Of a DNA stretch of 41,008 nt, positions 8,713 through 19,400 are shown piece after piece. A program made the translations under genes and the position numbers. Source of the stretch: a virus. The notes under the pieces are model-generated. The model searched no databases and was not told the DNA's origin. It saw only the letters and a list, made by a program, of their open reading frames with translations. The stretch lies in IMG/VR virus record IMGVR_UViG_3300046327_000125, positions 1 to 41,008 of that record; one strand, given 5' to 3'. How positions within the stretch are numbered: the first letter of the stretch is position 1; the number at the start of each line of letters is the position of its first letter.

Positions 8713-10128
8713 ATGAGCAATGCCATTCTAGGCCTGGTAAGCGGTAAAACTTTTGCCGATAACACTTCGTTCCACAACCGTAACAACCGTCGCCGGATCT
8801 TCCACGATTACCCGGTTGGGCAGTTTCCTCTCACGGGGCTTCTGTCTTTGATGGAAGATGAGGAGTCTGACTCGTTCGAGTTTGGCTGGTGGGAAAAACG
8901 TTTCCGCACTCCTTCGACGACTGTCGCAGCAAGTGGTGGAACACTCACACTCCCGTTCGGTAACTCCGCTGGGGCCAATCTTGGAGCAACCGCAGTCCTT
9001 TCCGCAGGAACTTCGTATACCGTGGCTGTGGCTGACGACGACGACTTCTTGGTTCGAAATCAGATCTGGATTCAGGATGTGCCGCTGAGCAACACGACCT
9101 ACACACAAGTGAAAGGCGTCATCACCGCGGTTGTTAATGGTATGATCACGTTCTTTTGCGTGGAGACCACTGGAACGATTCTCAACTCAACCAACCTCAC
9201 CACTGGCGGCACGAAAGGCCCTGTCGGTGCGGTTGCGATCGTTGCGGGCACCGTGTCGCAAGAAGGTAGCTCGGCCTTGACTGGCCGTGCGGTTCCTCCG
9301 TCGTACTCAAGCAACTTGACTCAGATCTTCCGCGACACGGTTGGTCCGTTCACTCGCTCGGCACTTAAGCAACCTGCGACGTTTGACAAGACTGGTCTGT
9401 ATCGCGAGACTGCTGAAGATGCGCTTCGTGCTCATATGACGCAAATCGAGATGGCGTTCCTGTTCGGCACCAAGCGCACCGACAACGTTGTCGATCCTGT
9501 TACGGGCGAGACAACTCCGCGGCGTATGACCGGTGGTGTTGTTTACTGGCTCGAACAGTGGGAAGCCGCAAACAGCGTGATGCGTGGCGGTTCTGGTGCC
9601 CCTGCGGTGACGTTGGATTCAGACGACAACAAGCGCATTATCTCGGCCGGTTCCGCTGGAACTGCTGGCACGATGACATGGGCGCATTGGAACACGTATT
9701 TGGAACGTGCTTTCCGTTGCACCAACGACAAATCGTTCGAAAAGATCTTCATGTGCGGATCTGGTTTCCTTGCTGCGGTCAACGCGGTGTTGGAAACGCG
9801 AGCGACATTGAACAAGGACTTTGGTGTGCAGAAGGTGTATGGAATGAACATTACCACATGGGAAACCTCGTTTGGTACGGTCCACTTCAAGACTCACCCT
9901 CTGTTCTCGCAGAACGCATATCTTCGCAACAGTGGCTTGCTGCTTGACATCCAAAACCTCAGGTATCGTCCACTGAACGACTCGGACACCACGCTGCTCG
10001 ACAACCGTCAAGCGCGCGACTACGATGGACGTAAAGACGAATGGATCACGGAAGCTGGCCTTGAGGTCAACTTGCCTGAAAGCTGCATGTTCATCAAGAA
10101 CTTGCAAATCCTGAGCCAACCTGTGTAA
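8713..10128 (+). CDS. Major capsid protein, 471 aa
   Basis: Placed after the scaffold and of the right size for a HK97-fold coat protein with extra surface sequence. Supporting stretches: an N-terminal region with the FPLTGLLSLM block, a beta-rich insert at about residues 70-170, then a helical spine-like segment (ALRAHMTQIEMAFLFGTK) and an MTGGVVYWLEQW region typical of coat proteins in this position. The leader is CTAAAAACAAAACAAAAAT then ATG, A/C-rich without a Shine-Dalgarno sequence, and is one of the clearest examples in the window. Expected to be the most abundant virion protein. Confidence 0.85.
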   Translation: MSNAILGLVSGKTFADNTSFHNRNNRRRIFHDYPVGQFPLTGLLSLMEDEESDSFEFGWWEKRFRTPSTTVAASGGTLTLPFGNSAGANLGATAVLSAGTSYTVAVADDDDFLVRNQIWIQDVPLSNTTYTQVKGVITAVVNGMITFFCVETTGTILNSTNLTTGGTKGPVGAVAIVAGTVSQEGSSALTGRAVPPSYSSNLTQIFRDTVGPFTRSALKQPATFDKTGLYRETAEDALRAHMTQIEMAFLFGTKRTDNVVDPVTGETTPRRMTGGVVYWLEQWEAANSVMRGGSGAPAVTLDSDDNKRIISAGSAGTAGTMTWAHWNTYLERAFRCTNDKSFEKIFMCGSGFLAAVNAVLETRATLNKDFGVQKVYGMNITTWETSFGTVHFKTHPLFSQNAYLRNSGLLLDIQNLRYRPLNDSDTTLLDNRQARDYDGRKDEWITEAGLEVNLPESCMFIKNLQILSQPV

Positions 10129-10165
10129 TCCACCGGGAAATAAATAACACAAACTAAACTAAAAT

Positions 10166-10369
10166 ATGAATGGTAAATCGCTACGCACACAAGGTCCCAT
10201 CGGAATGGGCGGCACTAAAGGTGTCGATGTAACTGCAACGAGCATGTTGAATACGACTGCTCGTGAAACCCCTGCTCACAACAGCGGGGAAAACAAACAG
10301 ACCAAGCACTCTACCTCCCATAAAGGCTTCGGCGAGTTGGGCGGTAAAGGGCACGGTGGCGCGCTGTAA
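10166..10369 (+). CDS. Small Gly/His/Lys-rich protein, 67 aa
   Basis: Begins MNGKSLRTQGPIGMGGTKG and ends in a Gly-Lys-His run (GGKGHGGAL). It is basic, low-complexity and probably unstructured. The A-rich leader (AACTAAACTAAAATATG) resembles that of the capsid gene. Placement between capsid and the head-tail proteins suggests a minor head or decoration component, but no family is recognised. Confidence 0.6.
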   Translation: MNGKSLRTQGPIGMGGTKGVDVTATSMLNTTARETPAHNSGENKQTKHSTSHKGFGELGGKGHGGAL

Positions 10370-10394
10370 AGCGTAATTTTAACGGCACTTCCTT

Positions 10395-11435
10395 ATGTCA
10401 AATACCATTGCAGATCTGTCAAATGCGGTTAAACGCTTTTTGATGTCGAACACGAATATCGCCTATCTCGTTCCGGGGCAGTCCCAATCAGGACAAACAC
10501 TGGAAGCAAGTATAGATGATGCCATTCTGTCGGCAGCCAATAATGCTCGCACGCATGCTGAAAAGCTTCATGACTTCGCTGCAAATGACAAAAAAGGAAG
10601 TGCCGTTTTAACTTTCGGGAGTCCGATCAATCTAGATCGCGTTCCCACAAAACGGTTTTTCAGTGGCACTGCTAGCTCTACAATAGCTGCCGTTGGAGTG
10701 GTTGGGATTGAAAGTTCGTTAACTGACTGGCCTGAAATAACGTTCGCAGCTCTCGGTGAAGGAATCGCCTTAGACGTGACGAACGTTATTTCAGTGAACT
10801 TTGGAGGAACAGTCAATTCTCCGTTGCTTCCAGGAACTGAATATGCTGTCATATCGGCGAGGACAAACAGCGACTATACGACTACATTGACGTTAGGTAT
10901 TACTCCTGGCGTTTTGTTAAATGTCACAAATACGACGGTGATTTTTAACACTGGGGCAATTGAAAGGTTCAAAACAATTCGTTCTGCGTGGATTTTGAGT
11001 GGTTTAACGGCCTATCCAATTAAGGTGCAACAAGAGCAAGCGAAGATGATTCGTTTGATGAAAGATCAGGGAATGAGTATTATGAATCGCTATCCAAGCG
11101 ACGTGATTTGCGGCGAAAGGGCTGACACTGAACTCACAGTTAATGGAAGATTTGGCACGGTGTCGCCTACGTCCATATCAGTGCATCTTGCGCTTTCTGG
11201 CAACGTATGGATGCCTGCTTACACATCTGAGAACGATTCTGACTTTCTCCTCGATAATGGTTTCGAGTTCATGATGTGGCAGACGGTTATTGAACTTAAT
11301 TACCTGCTGTTGAAGTTCGTGTCGAGGCAAGAAGGAACTATCTCACCACCTACCGCCGCGCGCGATGCCGCTTGGGAAGCTCTTGTCTTGTGGGATTCAC
11401 ATTCCGTAGCAGGAAATATCTATTACGACTTATGA
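10395..11435 (+). CDS. Putative head-tail adaptor / tail tubular A-like protein, 346 aa
   Basis: First structural gene after the capsid block, at the position and near the size range of podovirus adaptor proteins. The N-terminal part has an ISNAANNARTHAEKLHDF-type helix region, a beta insertion follows (about residues 70-190), and the C-terminal part returns to helices ending WEALVLWDSHSVAGNIYYDL. An alpha-helical core interrupted by a beta domain is compatible with gp4/gp11-type adaptors, but the match is by context, not by a diagnostic motif. Its TGA overlaps the next ATG as ATGA, so the two are translationally coupled. Confidence 0.5.
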   Translation: MSNTIADLSNAVKRFLMSNTNIAYLVPGQSQSGQTLEASIDDAILSAANNARTHAEKLHDFAANDKKGSAVLTFGSPINLDRVPTKRFFSGTASSTIAAVGVVGIESSLTDWPEITFAALGEGIALDVTNVISVNFGGTVNSPLLPGTEYAVISARTNSDYTTTLTLGITPGVLLNVTNTTVIFNTGAIERFKTIRSAWILSGLTAYPIKVQQEQAKMIRLMKDQGMSIMNRYPSDVICGERADTELTVNGRFGTVSPTSISVHLALSGNVWMPAYTSENDSDFLLDNGFEFMMWQTVIELNYLLLKFVSRQEGTISPPTAARDAAWEALVLWDSHSVAGNIYYDL

Positions 11436-12850
11436 GTTTGAATCAACTACAAAGCGTTTTTACGGGTGAACTTTCGGGCACATTACAAGGCCCTATTGTT
11501 GCATCGCAGGCATATGACGAAAAGTCTATGACTGTCCTTCAGACGTTTGAATGGGAAGTTTTTAACGGAGCTACGCTTCCATCACCCATTCCCTTTGGCA
11601 TGTTCGCAGTGATTATTCCGCTGAACATGACAAAAAGCAAAATTCGTGTGATGATGGCTCCTGGGTTTCCAAACGCTCCTGTGTTCGAAGAGCAAACTAA
11701 GAAAGTCAAAAACTACGATAAATACCTGCGGAACGCTACGTTAGTCAGCAAGATAGTTCCAATTGCTTTTAACGTTGAATCCATCACACTTACAGACTTC
11801 TGGGACATTCAGCTCGAGCCGATTGATGAAAGTCACGCCAAGCTAACGAAAATTTACGTTGCGTCACATGAAGTACAAGGATACTCAACAAACCGCGATT
11901 TGTTTGCAACAGCTGGCTTTACAGAGAAAATCGTTCCTGCAAGTGATGTAACACTTCCGTCTGACGGCAACACTGAATACATTCCGATCGACACGTACCA
12001 CACTTTAAAGCGTGTTTCAACTGTCCCTACAGCTTCACTAACTAACTTTAAATTAGTTTTCCCACAGCGTATAAGGATTGATTTACCTCGTGTGTTGAAG
12101 TCAGTTGATGTCGTTTGGAATGAGCAATATTCAGTCGGCACGCAAGAAACAACAGCATTTGACGCAGCTAGTGGGCTTTCAGGAAGTGTCTCGTTAAGCA
12201 TTCCCGACAGCGCATCGTCGGCAGCCGCCCTGACAGCTGAACTAAAAATCGAGTTCGAGGAATTTGAAACCAGTAATCTTTTCGCCAACGTCTATATTGG
12301 CTACATGCCACCGCCTGTAAATATGACAACGCTTTTAGCGAAACTGACTTCAATGGCAGCAGCGTCTGTGGTTAAATGGCCAGTGTTTAAACCAAAGTCC
12401 CGCACGATTGTTACTACGGGTCAGTCTATATCGCTTCGCGCTAACGTCCAAGTTTCCCTCCATCATTCATGGACTGACACATCATCATCTTTCGGCCAAA
12501 CGTCAACGGTTTCAGACGACTACTCCGTTGGCTTGACAAACAACGCAATTCAACTTCCACCCTGCATTCATCCTTTGATTACTTTCACAGGTAGCACGTC
12601 AAAATCTCGTGCCATTACTGCTGACGCGTCAATGACAGTATATTCTTCTCGTGGTGGATCAGTGAATGGACGCAAGACAAAATCTGGAACTGTTTACGGT
12701 GCCGTTTCTCCTTCGTCATTAAGCGCCACTTCAGGACAAAACACAATTCCCACGTCAGGACTTTACCTCATGGATTTAGACGTAGCTCCTTACGACCATG
12801 GCTGGTTCAAAATACGCGCCGAAGTTTTCGATGCGTCAGTTTTTGCATAA
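11432..12850 (+). CDS. Structural/tail protein, 472 aa, unknown
   Basis: The frame is open upstream, but ATG 11432 overlaps the preceding stop (ATGA) and starts MSLNQLQSVF, so it is chosen over the upstream Met inside the neighbouring gene. The product is Ser/Thr-rich and mostly beta-type, with regular alternation of hydrophobic and polar residues and few Cys, like a tail nozzle or virion knob protein. No catalytic motif is seen. Position two genes after the capsid supports a tail role. Confidence 0.6.
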   Translation: MSLNQLQSVFTGELSGTLQGPIVASQAYDEKSMTVLQTFEWEVFNGATLPSPIPFGMFAVIIPLNMTKSKIRVMMAPGFPNAPVFEEQTKKVKNYDKYLRNATLVSKIVPIAFNVESITLTDFWDIQLEPIDESHAKLTKIYVASHEVQGYSTNRDLFATAGFTEKIVPASDVTLPSDGNTEYIPIDTYHTLKRVSTVPTASLTNFKLVFPQRIRIDLPRVLKSVDVVWNEQYSVGTQETTAFDAASGLSGSVSLSIPDSASSAAALTAELKIEFEEFETSNLFANVYIGYMPPPVNMTTLLAKLTSMAAASVVKWPVFKPKSRTIVTTGQSISLRANVQVSLHHSWTDTSSSFGQTSTVSDDYSVGLTNNAIQLPPCIHPLITFTGSTSKSRAITADASMTVYSSRGGSVNGRKTKSGTVYGAVSPSSLSATSGQNTIPTSGLYLMDLDVAPYDHGWFKIRAEVFDASVFA

Positions 12851-12851
12851 T

Positions 12852-13154
12852 ATGGAAGAAACCATTTCACAACGGATTGACAGAGAACGCGCTGAACGTA
12901 AATTACTTTCAGACGCGCAGGAATTTGCTTTACAGACAGGCAATCGCCACAAAGCACAAGTCACCTCCAGTCACCGTAAAGCTAAAATTGAGCGTGCGTT
13001 GACAAAAATAGAACCTGTCGTAACGCCCCGTGTGACACCGGCTGTGGGTGCACCACCCGTCGACGACAAAAAAACCATATCCATCGTGGTTGTAGATAAT
13101 GGGGAGTTCAAGACAGGTGACTTCTATATCTCAGGTGAACTAACTAAAATCTGA
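12852..13154 (+). CDS. Small charged protein, 100 aa, unknown
   Basis: Start ATG 12852 lies one base after the previous stop; an upstream in-frame Met overlapping the neighbour is less likely. Residues 1-60 are a highly charged helix (ISQRIDRERAERKLLSDAQE), followed by a Pro/Val-rich linker and a short beta-type end (ISIVVVDNGEFKTGDFYISG). Possibly a small assembly or connector protein of the tail module. No family recognised. Confidence 0.55.
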   Translation: MEETISQRIDRERAERKLLSDAQEFALQTGNRHKAQVTSSHRKAKIERALTKIEPVVTPRVTPAVGAPPVDDKKTISIVVVDNGEFKTGDFYISGELTKI

Positions 13155-13156
13155 CC

Positions 13157-13963
13157 GTGGGGCGCAATTTAGTCATACCTTACTACCGACCGACTTTCGT
13201 TGAGAAAACGATTAGTGAAGTCGGACACGGCACATTTTTCCCACTTTTAGTGACACTGGATCAAATCGCCGAGATTTTTTTCCGGGTGAAAGATGCGTGG
13301 ATTTCTTCGGGGAGTGTTACTTTCACAGAAGCACTTCCGAGCGACGGCACCAACGACTTTACAATGACGGTGCCAGCTTCAGCACCCCTTCGTCGAGAAG
13401 TGACAACAGCGGCTGGATCTTATCAAACACGGGGGTATGTTAAAGCCTCCCCTTGGAGGTTTGGTTTGCCGCCATACGACCGAGGGGACGGGACGATGGT
13501 CAGTGATATTGCTGATGACGAACTTGGAGTGTGGGATTCAGCTTTAACCACATGCGCTTTTACTTTTTTTGCTTACAATTTGTCCGACGCTTTAGATGAT
13601 TTTTATCCGACATTAGACATAGGAGTAATCTTCACGGGGCAAATTGGTGTTATTAAAGCTAGTCCTTCTGATGATATGTTGTCTCCAACCAATTCGTTTT
13701 ACATAGGGATGTATTTCATCTATAATCGTGGGTATGGCGGTGCGGAATGTAGCACAGCCTCTGCGGTGTATGGTGCAGATATTTTGTGCAATTATATCAT
13801 GCGCCTCTCTAATGAGGTCGAGCTTTCATGTCCTATATATTACGGAGCCAATGAAAATTCTTTCTCCGGAACAGACTTTATCCACGAAGCCACAGAATGG
13901 TGGCCTTACGCTAATGACAATGGCGATCCGTTATGGAGAACCTCTACCGGAGCAAAACTTTAA
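13157..13963 (+). CDS. Structural-region protein, 268 aa, unknown
   Basis: Starts with GTG two bases after the previous TGA; no ATG is available nearby. The product has an aromatic-rich beta-type sequence (SSGSVTFTEALPSDG, PWRFGLPPYDRGDG, FYIGMYFIYNRGYGG) and little helix. The tail-module position suggests a tail or appendage protein. No homologous family recognised. Confidence 0.55.
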   Translation: MGRNLVIPYYRPTFVEKTISEVGHGTFFPLLVTLDQIAEIFFRVKDAWISSGSVTFTEALPSDGTNDFTMTVPASAPLRREVTTAAGSYQTRGYVKASPWRFGLPPYDRGDGTMVSDIADDELGVWDSALTTCAFTFFAYNLSDALDDFYPTLDIGVIFTGQIGVIKASPSDDMLSPTNSFYIGMYFIYNRGYGGAECSTASAVYGADILCNYIMRLSNEVELSCPIYYGANENSFSGTDFIHEATEWWPYANDNGDPLWRTSTGAKL

Positions 13964-13966
13964 TTT

Positions 13967-14665
13967 ATGAGCACAGTTCAAATACAATTTAGTCTCACTC
14001 ACTTAGAAAGCGGAATACCTTTTACCTCGTCTATCCGTCGCACGACGGTCGACTCAAGTTTCTCCGCCATAGTTCACGCGGCTACTACTGCTCCAACAGC
14101 AGTAATCCTCGGAAGTGTCGTATCTCCTCGCCAAATAGCATTCAAGCTTGTATCCGGATCTCCCCTTCTCATCAGTGTCGACGGAGGCAGCACTTATCCC
14201 ATGTCTTTAAACGGCGTGGGTGACTCAGTTCCAATCAACCTCGAAAGCCGTGAAATAAGCGCCATCACTTGTGTCGCAGACGTTGCTAACTCCCTCAACG
14301 GGCTTTACTTTGACCTTGCTGACGTTGGCGGACCTGTTCGTGTATGGATTAATACTAGCGCCGGCACCGCTCCCGCCATCCCTACAGAAGGACGCTTGCT
14401 GGAAGTCGCAGTTACGACAGGTTCAACCGATGCGGCCGTCGGAACTTTTGTTCGAGACGCACTCAACACTGACGGCAAGTTCATCGTCACGCTGGCAACT
14501 GCCACGCTAACTATAACAGACGCTTCTCCTGGTTTACGCACCAACATTTCAGCGGGAACATCCACTTTCACTGGAGCAAGCGCAGCCGGATCAATCGCAC
14601 CTGCCACAGTTTTCTACAAATCTCTCGGCACCAGCGATATCGTCGTCGCCGTGGCTCCAAACTAA
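13967..14665 (+). CDS. Structural-region protein, 232 aa, unknown
   Basis: Starts three bases after the previous stop. The product is Ser/Thr/Ala/Val-rich and predicted mostly beta, with repeated short strands and a C-terminal half containing FVRDALNTDGKF and STFTGASAAGS. No Cys-rich or catalytic motif. It resembles many small phage fibre or tail-decoration proteins in composition only. Codon endings are C-rich here and change sharply in the next gene. Confidence 0.55.
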   Translation: MSTVQIQFSLTHLESGIPFTSSIRRTTVDSSFSAIVHAATTAPTAVILGSVVSPRQIAFKLVSGSPLLISVDGGSTYPMSLNGVGDSVPINLESREISAITCVADVANSLNGLYFDLADVGGPVRVWINTSAGTAPAIPTEGRLLEVAVTTGSTDAAVGTFVRDALNTDGKFIVTLATATLTITDASPGLRTNISAGTSTFTGASAAGSIAPATVFYKSLGTSDIVVAVAPN

Positions 14666-14672
14666 TCACAAC

Positions 14673-15278
14673 ATGAAACAACAACGCACCAATATTGACC
14701 CGACTTTTGCCGTGCTGCAACAGCTAGGCATTTCTCTCGATCCGCTCCAGCAAATGTCTGGTCTTGTTAATCTTATAAACCAGACACAAGCTCCTGGGAT
14801 TCAACAGCAGCAGTTTGGCGAAGAGATGGATTATCGACAACAGCAGGGGGATAGGAGTTATGAGCAAGGGCAGGCTGAACTGCAGCAGAGGCAGTTGGCT
14901 GAGCAGAATAACCAAGCAAATTTCGGGCAGTCTTTTGGATTGCAAGAGAGACAGTTGGACGAGCAGACACGGTATAACAACCTTATGGATGCGAATAAGG
15001 ATAATACGTTGATTGCGGCTCAAATGGATCGGGCAAATAACAACAAGATGGATTTTGTGAAGTTGTTGTTGAATATCATGAGCGATCCTAATGGGACTGG
15101 TATGGTTGATCCAAATACCGCAAGACAGTATGTGAATCAAAGCGGATTTCAGGGATTGATTAATCCACAACAACAGAATCCACAACAACAGAAACCACTT
15201 TACAACACGTCAAATATAAACAGTGACTTGCCTGATGACAAGTTTCAACAAGCTTATAAACAACGCACAGGACAATAA
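14673..15278 (+). CDS. Gln-rich virion-module protein, 201 aa
   Basis: Gln and Asn together make up roughly a third of the protein (GIQQQQFGEEMDYRQQQGDR; NPQQQNPQQQK). The N-terminal 45 residues look helical and the rest disordered or coiled. Placed immediately upstream of another Gln-rich protein and the giant internal protein, it may be a small internal head or ejection protein, like the minor internal proteins that precede the large ejection proteins in podoviruses. This is inference from position and composition. Confidence 0.55.
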   Translation: MKQQRTNIDPTFAVLQQLGISLDPLQQMSGLVNLINQTQAPGIQQQQFGEEMDYRQQQGDRSYEQGQAELQQRQLAEQNNQANFGQSFGLQERQLDEQTRYNNLMDANKDNTLIAAQMDRANNNKMDFVKLLLNIMSDPNGTGMVDPNTARQYVNQSGFQGLINPQQQNPQQQKPLYNTSNINSDLPDDKFQQAYKQRTGQ

Positions 15279-15279
15279 T

Positions 15280-16491
15280 ATGGGAGAGCCACAAATACAA
15301 CGAGGGGCGTATAACCAAACGCCAAAACGCGAAGACCGTCAGCAAGCTCCTGGGTTTGATCCCAATGCTTTCATGCAGATGTTGGCAATGATGCAACAGG
15401 GAACGCCGCAGATCATTGAAGCTGCGAGAAAGCCTGTTGGGCAGATTTCGCAGTCATCGCAGAACCGTCCGCGGTATGATATCATGAATGACCCGAACTA
15501 CAAGCCTGGGGTTAACCCGCAGTATGGGAGGGTTGGGAAGGATAAATTGGTTCAGAGTGGTGCAGCTCAACCTATGCAACAAGGGCCAGTTCAACAACAG
15601 CCTAACATGGGACAGGGCTTTCAAGGTATGTTGCCAGGAGGTATTCCGTGGAGTGCTGATCAACCTGCTCGGACATTGAGTGCAGCGCCACAACCTGCTC
15701 CACAGTCGTTTCCGGGAGGAATTAATCCGTTGACGGGAATGAAGCCAAACACATTGCCAGGAGATCCTGGTTATATGGCTCAAGGCCAACGGCAAGGTAT
15801 GTCTCAGCCACAAGGTATGCCAGCTCAACAACCTCAGCAACAGCAACGCGACCCAGCAATGCAGAATCTTGTGGATTTATCGATGCTGATTCGTGGATAT
15901 AAGCAAGATAATCCACAGCTACAAAATCCTATTGGTGCTTTTGGTGTTGATCCTGTGACTGATGCAGGTGATCAGAGTTTTAGTCCGGGGAGTGCACCAA
16001 ATTGGAGGCCTGGTCAACAAGTTGGTCAGCCGCAACAAGCATCAAATCAAGGATGGCCACAGGGAACGAGTCAAGCGGCGATTGATGTTTTCACTGGACA
16101 AGGACCTAAGGAGTTAAATAAGGCAGAAGGGTTTAATCAACCTATTAAGTCTAATGCTCCATGGCAAGATGTTGTGGGAAACAATCCTATTAAATCCTAT
16201 GGTCCTCCAAGCGGCTGGGAACCACAACAAGTTGATACAGGTTTGGCTTGGGAAGCACTTCGTCCGTCGTTTGAGCCACAAGGTCCAAGAGCATCTGATT
16301 GGAGTCAATTTAGACCTGTTGGTGACATGATGAAAGCTTTTCTTCCGCTTCTGACTGTTGGGGATGAATTGGCTCGGCCCGGACCAAACGTAGATTTCTC
16401 ACCTAAAGTCGGAGGAAACTTTATTCCGCAATATAAGAAAATCAAGAAGGCACAATACGATACAAGTGCATCACAAATCATTAAAAAATAA
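15280..16491 (+). CDS. Gln/Pro/Gly-rich virion-module protein, 403 aa
   Basis: The likely start is ATG 15280, one base after the previous stop, although the frame is open upstream. Almost the whole length is low-complexity Gln-Pro-Gly-Asn sequence with repeated GM/QQ/PQ units (MSQPQGMPAQQPQQQQ). A short structured C-terminus contains FRPVGDMMKAFLPLL and a basic end. Such disordered proteins ahead of a giant ejection protein could be internal virion proteins released with DNA. No family recognised. Confidence 0.55.
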   Translation: MGEPQIQRGAYNQTPKREDRQQAPGFDPNAFMQMLAMMQQGTPQIIEAARKPVGQISQSSQNRPRYDIMNDPNYKPGVNPQYGRVGKDKLVQSGAAQPMQQGPVQQQPNMGQGFQGMLPGGIPWSADQPARTLSAAPQPAPQSFPGGINPLTGMKPNTLPGDPGYMAQGQRQGMSQPQGMPAQQPQQQQRDPAMQNLVDLSMLIRGYKQDNPQLQNPIGAFGVDPVTDAGDQSFSPGSAPNWRPGQQVGQPQQASNQGWPQGTSQAAIDVFTGQGPKELNKAEGFNQPIKSNAPWQDVVGNNPIKSYGPPSGWEPQQVDTGLAWEALRPSFEPQGPRASDWSQFRPVGDMMKAFLPLLTVGDELARPGPNVDFSPKVGGNFIPQYKKIKKAQYDTSASQIIKK

Positions 16492-16495
16492 TTAA

Positions 16496-19400
16496 ATGTC
16501 AAATCCACAACAATCTTACCAAGCGTTCCTTCAAGAGAACCTGACCGACCGCACGAAACAACGTGCATATTTTGATCAGGTTCGTGGAACGGATACACGG
16601 TTTCAAGGTTTAGATGAAGCAACTCAGGCCAACATCCTTGCGGACGTCAGTGGCTTTGAGCCGTTTAGACGTTTTGCGCAGGGAAGTATTGCGCAGGGGT
16701 TGGACGCTTTTGGTGTGTTTACACAACAGGCTGCGACTGACCTACGCCCTGGGGATTTTAGTCGTATTCCGAGTGCTATGGGACAATTGATTAATGGAGG
16801 AAGTGAACAGCCGTTGATGTCCGACGCGCAAGAGAAGCCGATTAGTGCGTATACGGGGGATGTAGGTTATGCCGCGGCTAAAGGTATGGGTGCGAGTGAA
16901 AGCACTGCCGGGGCGTTTCGTTCTGGTGCTGAGCAGATTCCTAACGTAGTCGCGCAAATGGGACTTGCCGCAATTCCCGGCGTTGGTTTGCCTGCGATGT
17001 TCTCGTCTATGTATGGCCAAGGACTGGATCAGGCTTATAGCGCAGGTGAGTTTGGAGTTAAAGCACACGTTGTAGCTAGTGTCGGACCGCTGGCGTCAGC
17101 CGTCACGATGGGACTGGCTAGGCCGTTGAGCGGCTGGGCTGCAAATAAGGTGATGTCTATCGGTGCGAGTCAGGCTATTAAGGACGGCATGAAGCTTGGG
17201 GGTGAAGTAGGGCTTAAAGCCGTGCTTGCGGATAAAGCTGTCAGCGCTGGAGCAAAAGTCGCGATGAAGGCCGGACAGGAATTGCTTGTCGAAGGTGCGC
17301 AGGCTGGTATCGGTGTTGTGGCTGATATCACACAAAATGCCATCCTCGATCCTGAGACGTTCTTCAGTGAAACTATTAAGGATAAGAATTACTGGATTCC
17401 TATGCTTATGTCGGAAGTCATTGAAGGTGCTGGTGGAACGATTGTTGGAAGAATGCGCAAGCCGCTTGAGACTGCTCCGGAAAGGCAGCCTGTTACGGAG
17501 GAAGAAGCTAAACTTATGGACGAACTGGGTCAGGCGAAAGCTCCTGAAGCCGACGTTACACCGCCAGAAGGTTCGGCAGTTGATCCTGCTGGTCTTGCAT
17601 TGGGTAAGAAGCAGTTTAAGACTGGTGATGTTGGATTGGGCGATCGCACGTTCCAAACAAGTGACGTGGCTGAGAGATTGCGTCGCCAACAAGAAGCACC
17701 TCTCTACAGTGCGAAAGCGAAGGTCGAAGCCGACGTTGATCCGCTGGCTCCTGACAGTGACAACGCTTTGATCGAAGCAAACAAAGCTGATGTGCAAGTT
17801 GCATCCGGTGTGATGTTGGAAACGATTGCAAAAGCTAAGTCTGCGGCAGTTAATGCACAATACGATCCTAGTCGGCCAATTTCTGAGACTAACTTGCCGA
17901 TCTTTCCTGCGACGGAATCGTCGTTCACACGTGACCCTACGGCTGTGTTTGACACCGTCGCTCGTTCCATCGCGGCGAAGGGCAATTTAGACCTACATGA
18001 AAACCCTGCGATGGCGGCGAGTCATGTCGTCGCACGTGCATTTGACGATGCGCCGAGGGGGGTAGAACCACATCAGGCGATTTCAAACGTCATGGAGCTT
18101 ATGACTGACGTCGGAGGTAAGACATTGAAGGATCATCACTTGGAAACTGACCCCGGCGGTTACATCGCGTTGCGCAATCCGGGGACTAAGGAGCACGGTG
18201 TCTTGTTGCACTTTGTTCGCAACGTAGACGGCAAGCCTACCACGATGAACAAGGGAAGTGATGAAACCGCAAGCAAACTCATTCTTCGCCCTGGTGACTT
18301 GCTTGCTTTAGACTCTGTAAACGGGAGAGCCGAACTCGACGCACGGAGCAAGATGTCAGAGCCTATGACGGACACGGAATGGGCGCGGATTTCCGAACTG
18401 GCGGCGATTACTAAAGCGCACGAAGCGTCGATCCCTGCGGGTGTCAGTTTCGCCGACGGCCACGACCAAACGTATATCGCTGAGATGCAAGATTACTTGT
18501 ATCGCACTGGGATTCAAGAAGCTCTTGTGTTGTCAGGAACGAAGTTACGTTTTGGGCTTGAGTCACGTAAGGTAGATAAAACGACGCTGCAAAACGCTCC
18601 GTTGGATTACTTCTCCGCGATGAACAGGGCGACAAACACACGCACTGGAAACATTCACTACATTTCGCGGAATGAAGGGTTTGATAACGCAACGGATGTT
18701 CACGAGCTTGGACATACCGTCGGCGATCTTGTGCGTAATGGACACTTTGGCGCTGACTCTGCAGTTGAGTTTAATGCCTTTCTCGATGCGGCCGAAAAGA
18801 TGCGTGACGATGGCAAGATCGCATGGGAAGGTGCGAAGTTGGCGAACCAAACATCGGGACGCGCTATTGACGACGGTAGTGTGGAGCGCACTCGCCAATA
18901 CCTGACAGGAAAGCCTGACGAAGAAGGTAAGGCACAAGACGACATTCACGACGAAATCGCCGCGCAGACTTTCCAAGGTTATTTCCTCGGCAAAAACAAC
19001 CCGTTCAAGGCCTGGGTCAAGAAGACATTTCCTTCACTTCACAAACTCTTCGAGCGTTTGATGACGAGGCTTAATGTCACGGGGAATAAAGATCTCACTG
19101 CATTAAAGCAAAACCTGTATTCTCCTGAATTCCGACGTGGCGAACAAATCCTTGCAGGAATTTTCGAGTCGCGTTACAACAACAGTGAGAACGTCGCGCA
19201 GCAGCTTAAAACACTTGTAAGCAAACACAAACTCACAGGCAAGGCTGTCGACGCCGTGACGTCTGCATGGTATTCGTCGACGAGGCCTCAAGTACACAAG
19301 ACTATTGCCGACGCCGTCAAGATCTGGGAACAAGGTCAAATAGACCCAGGCAAACCGCTGGGTAGCGAGATCGGTGACCTTGTCGATTCTATGGTTCAGC

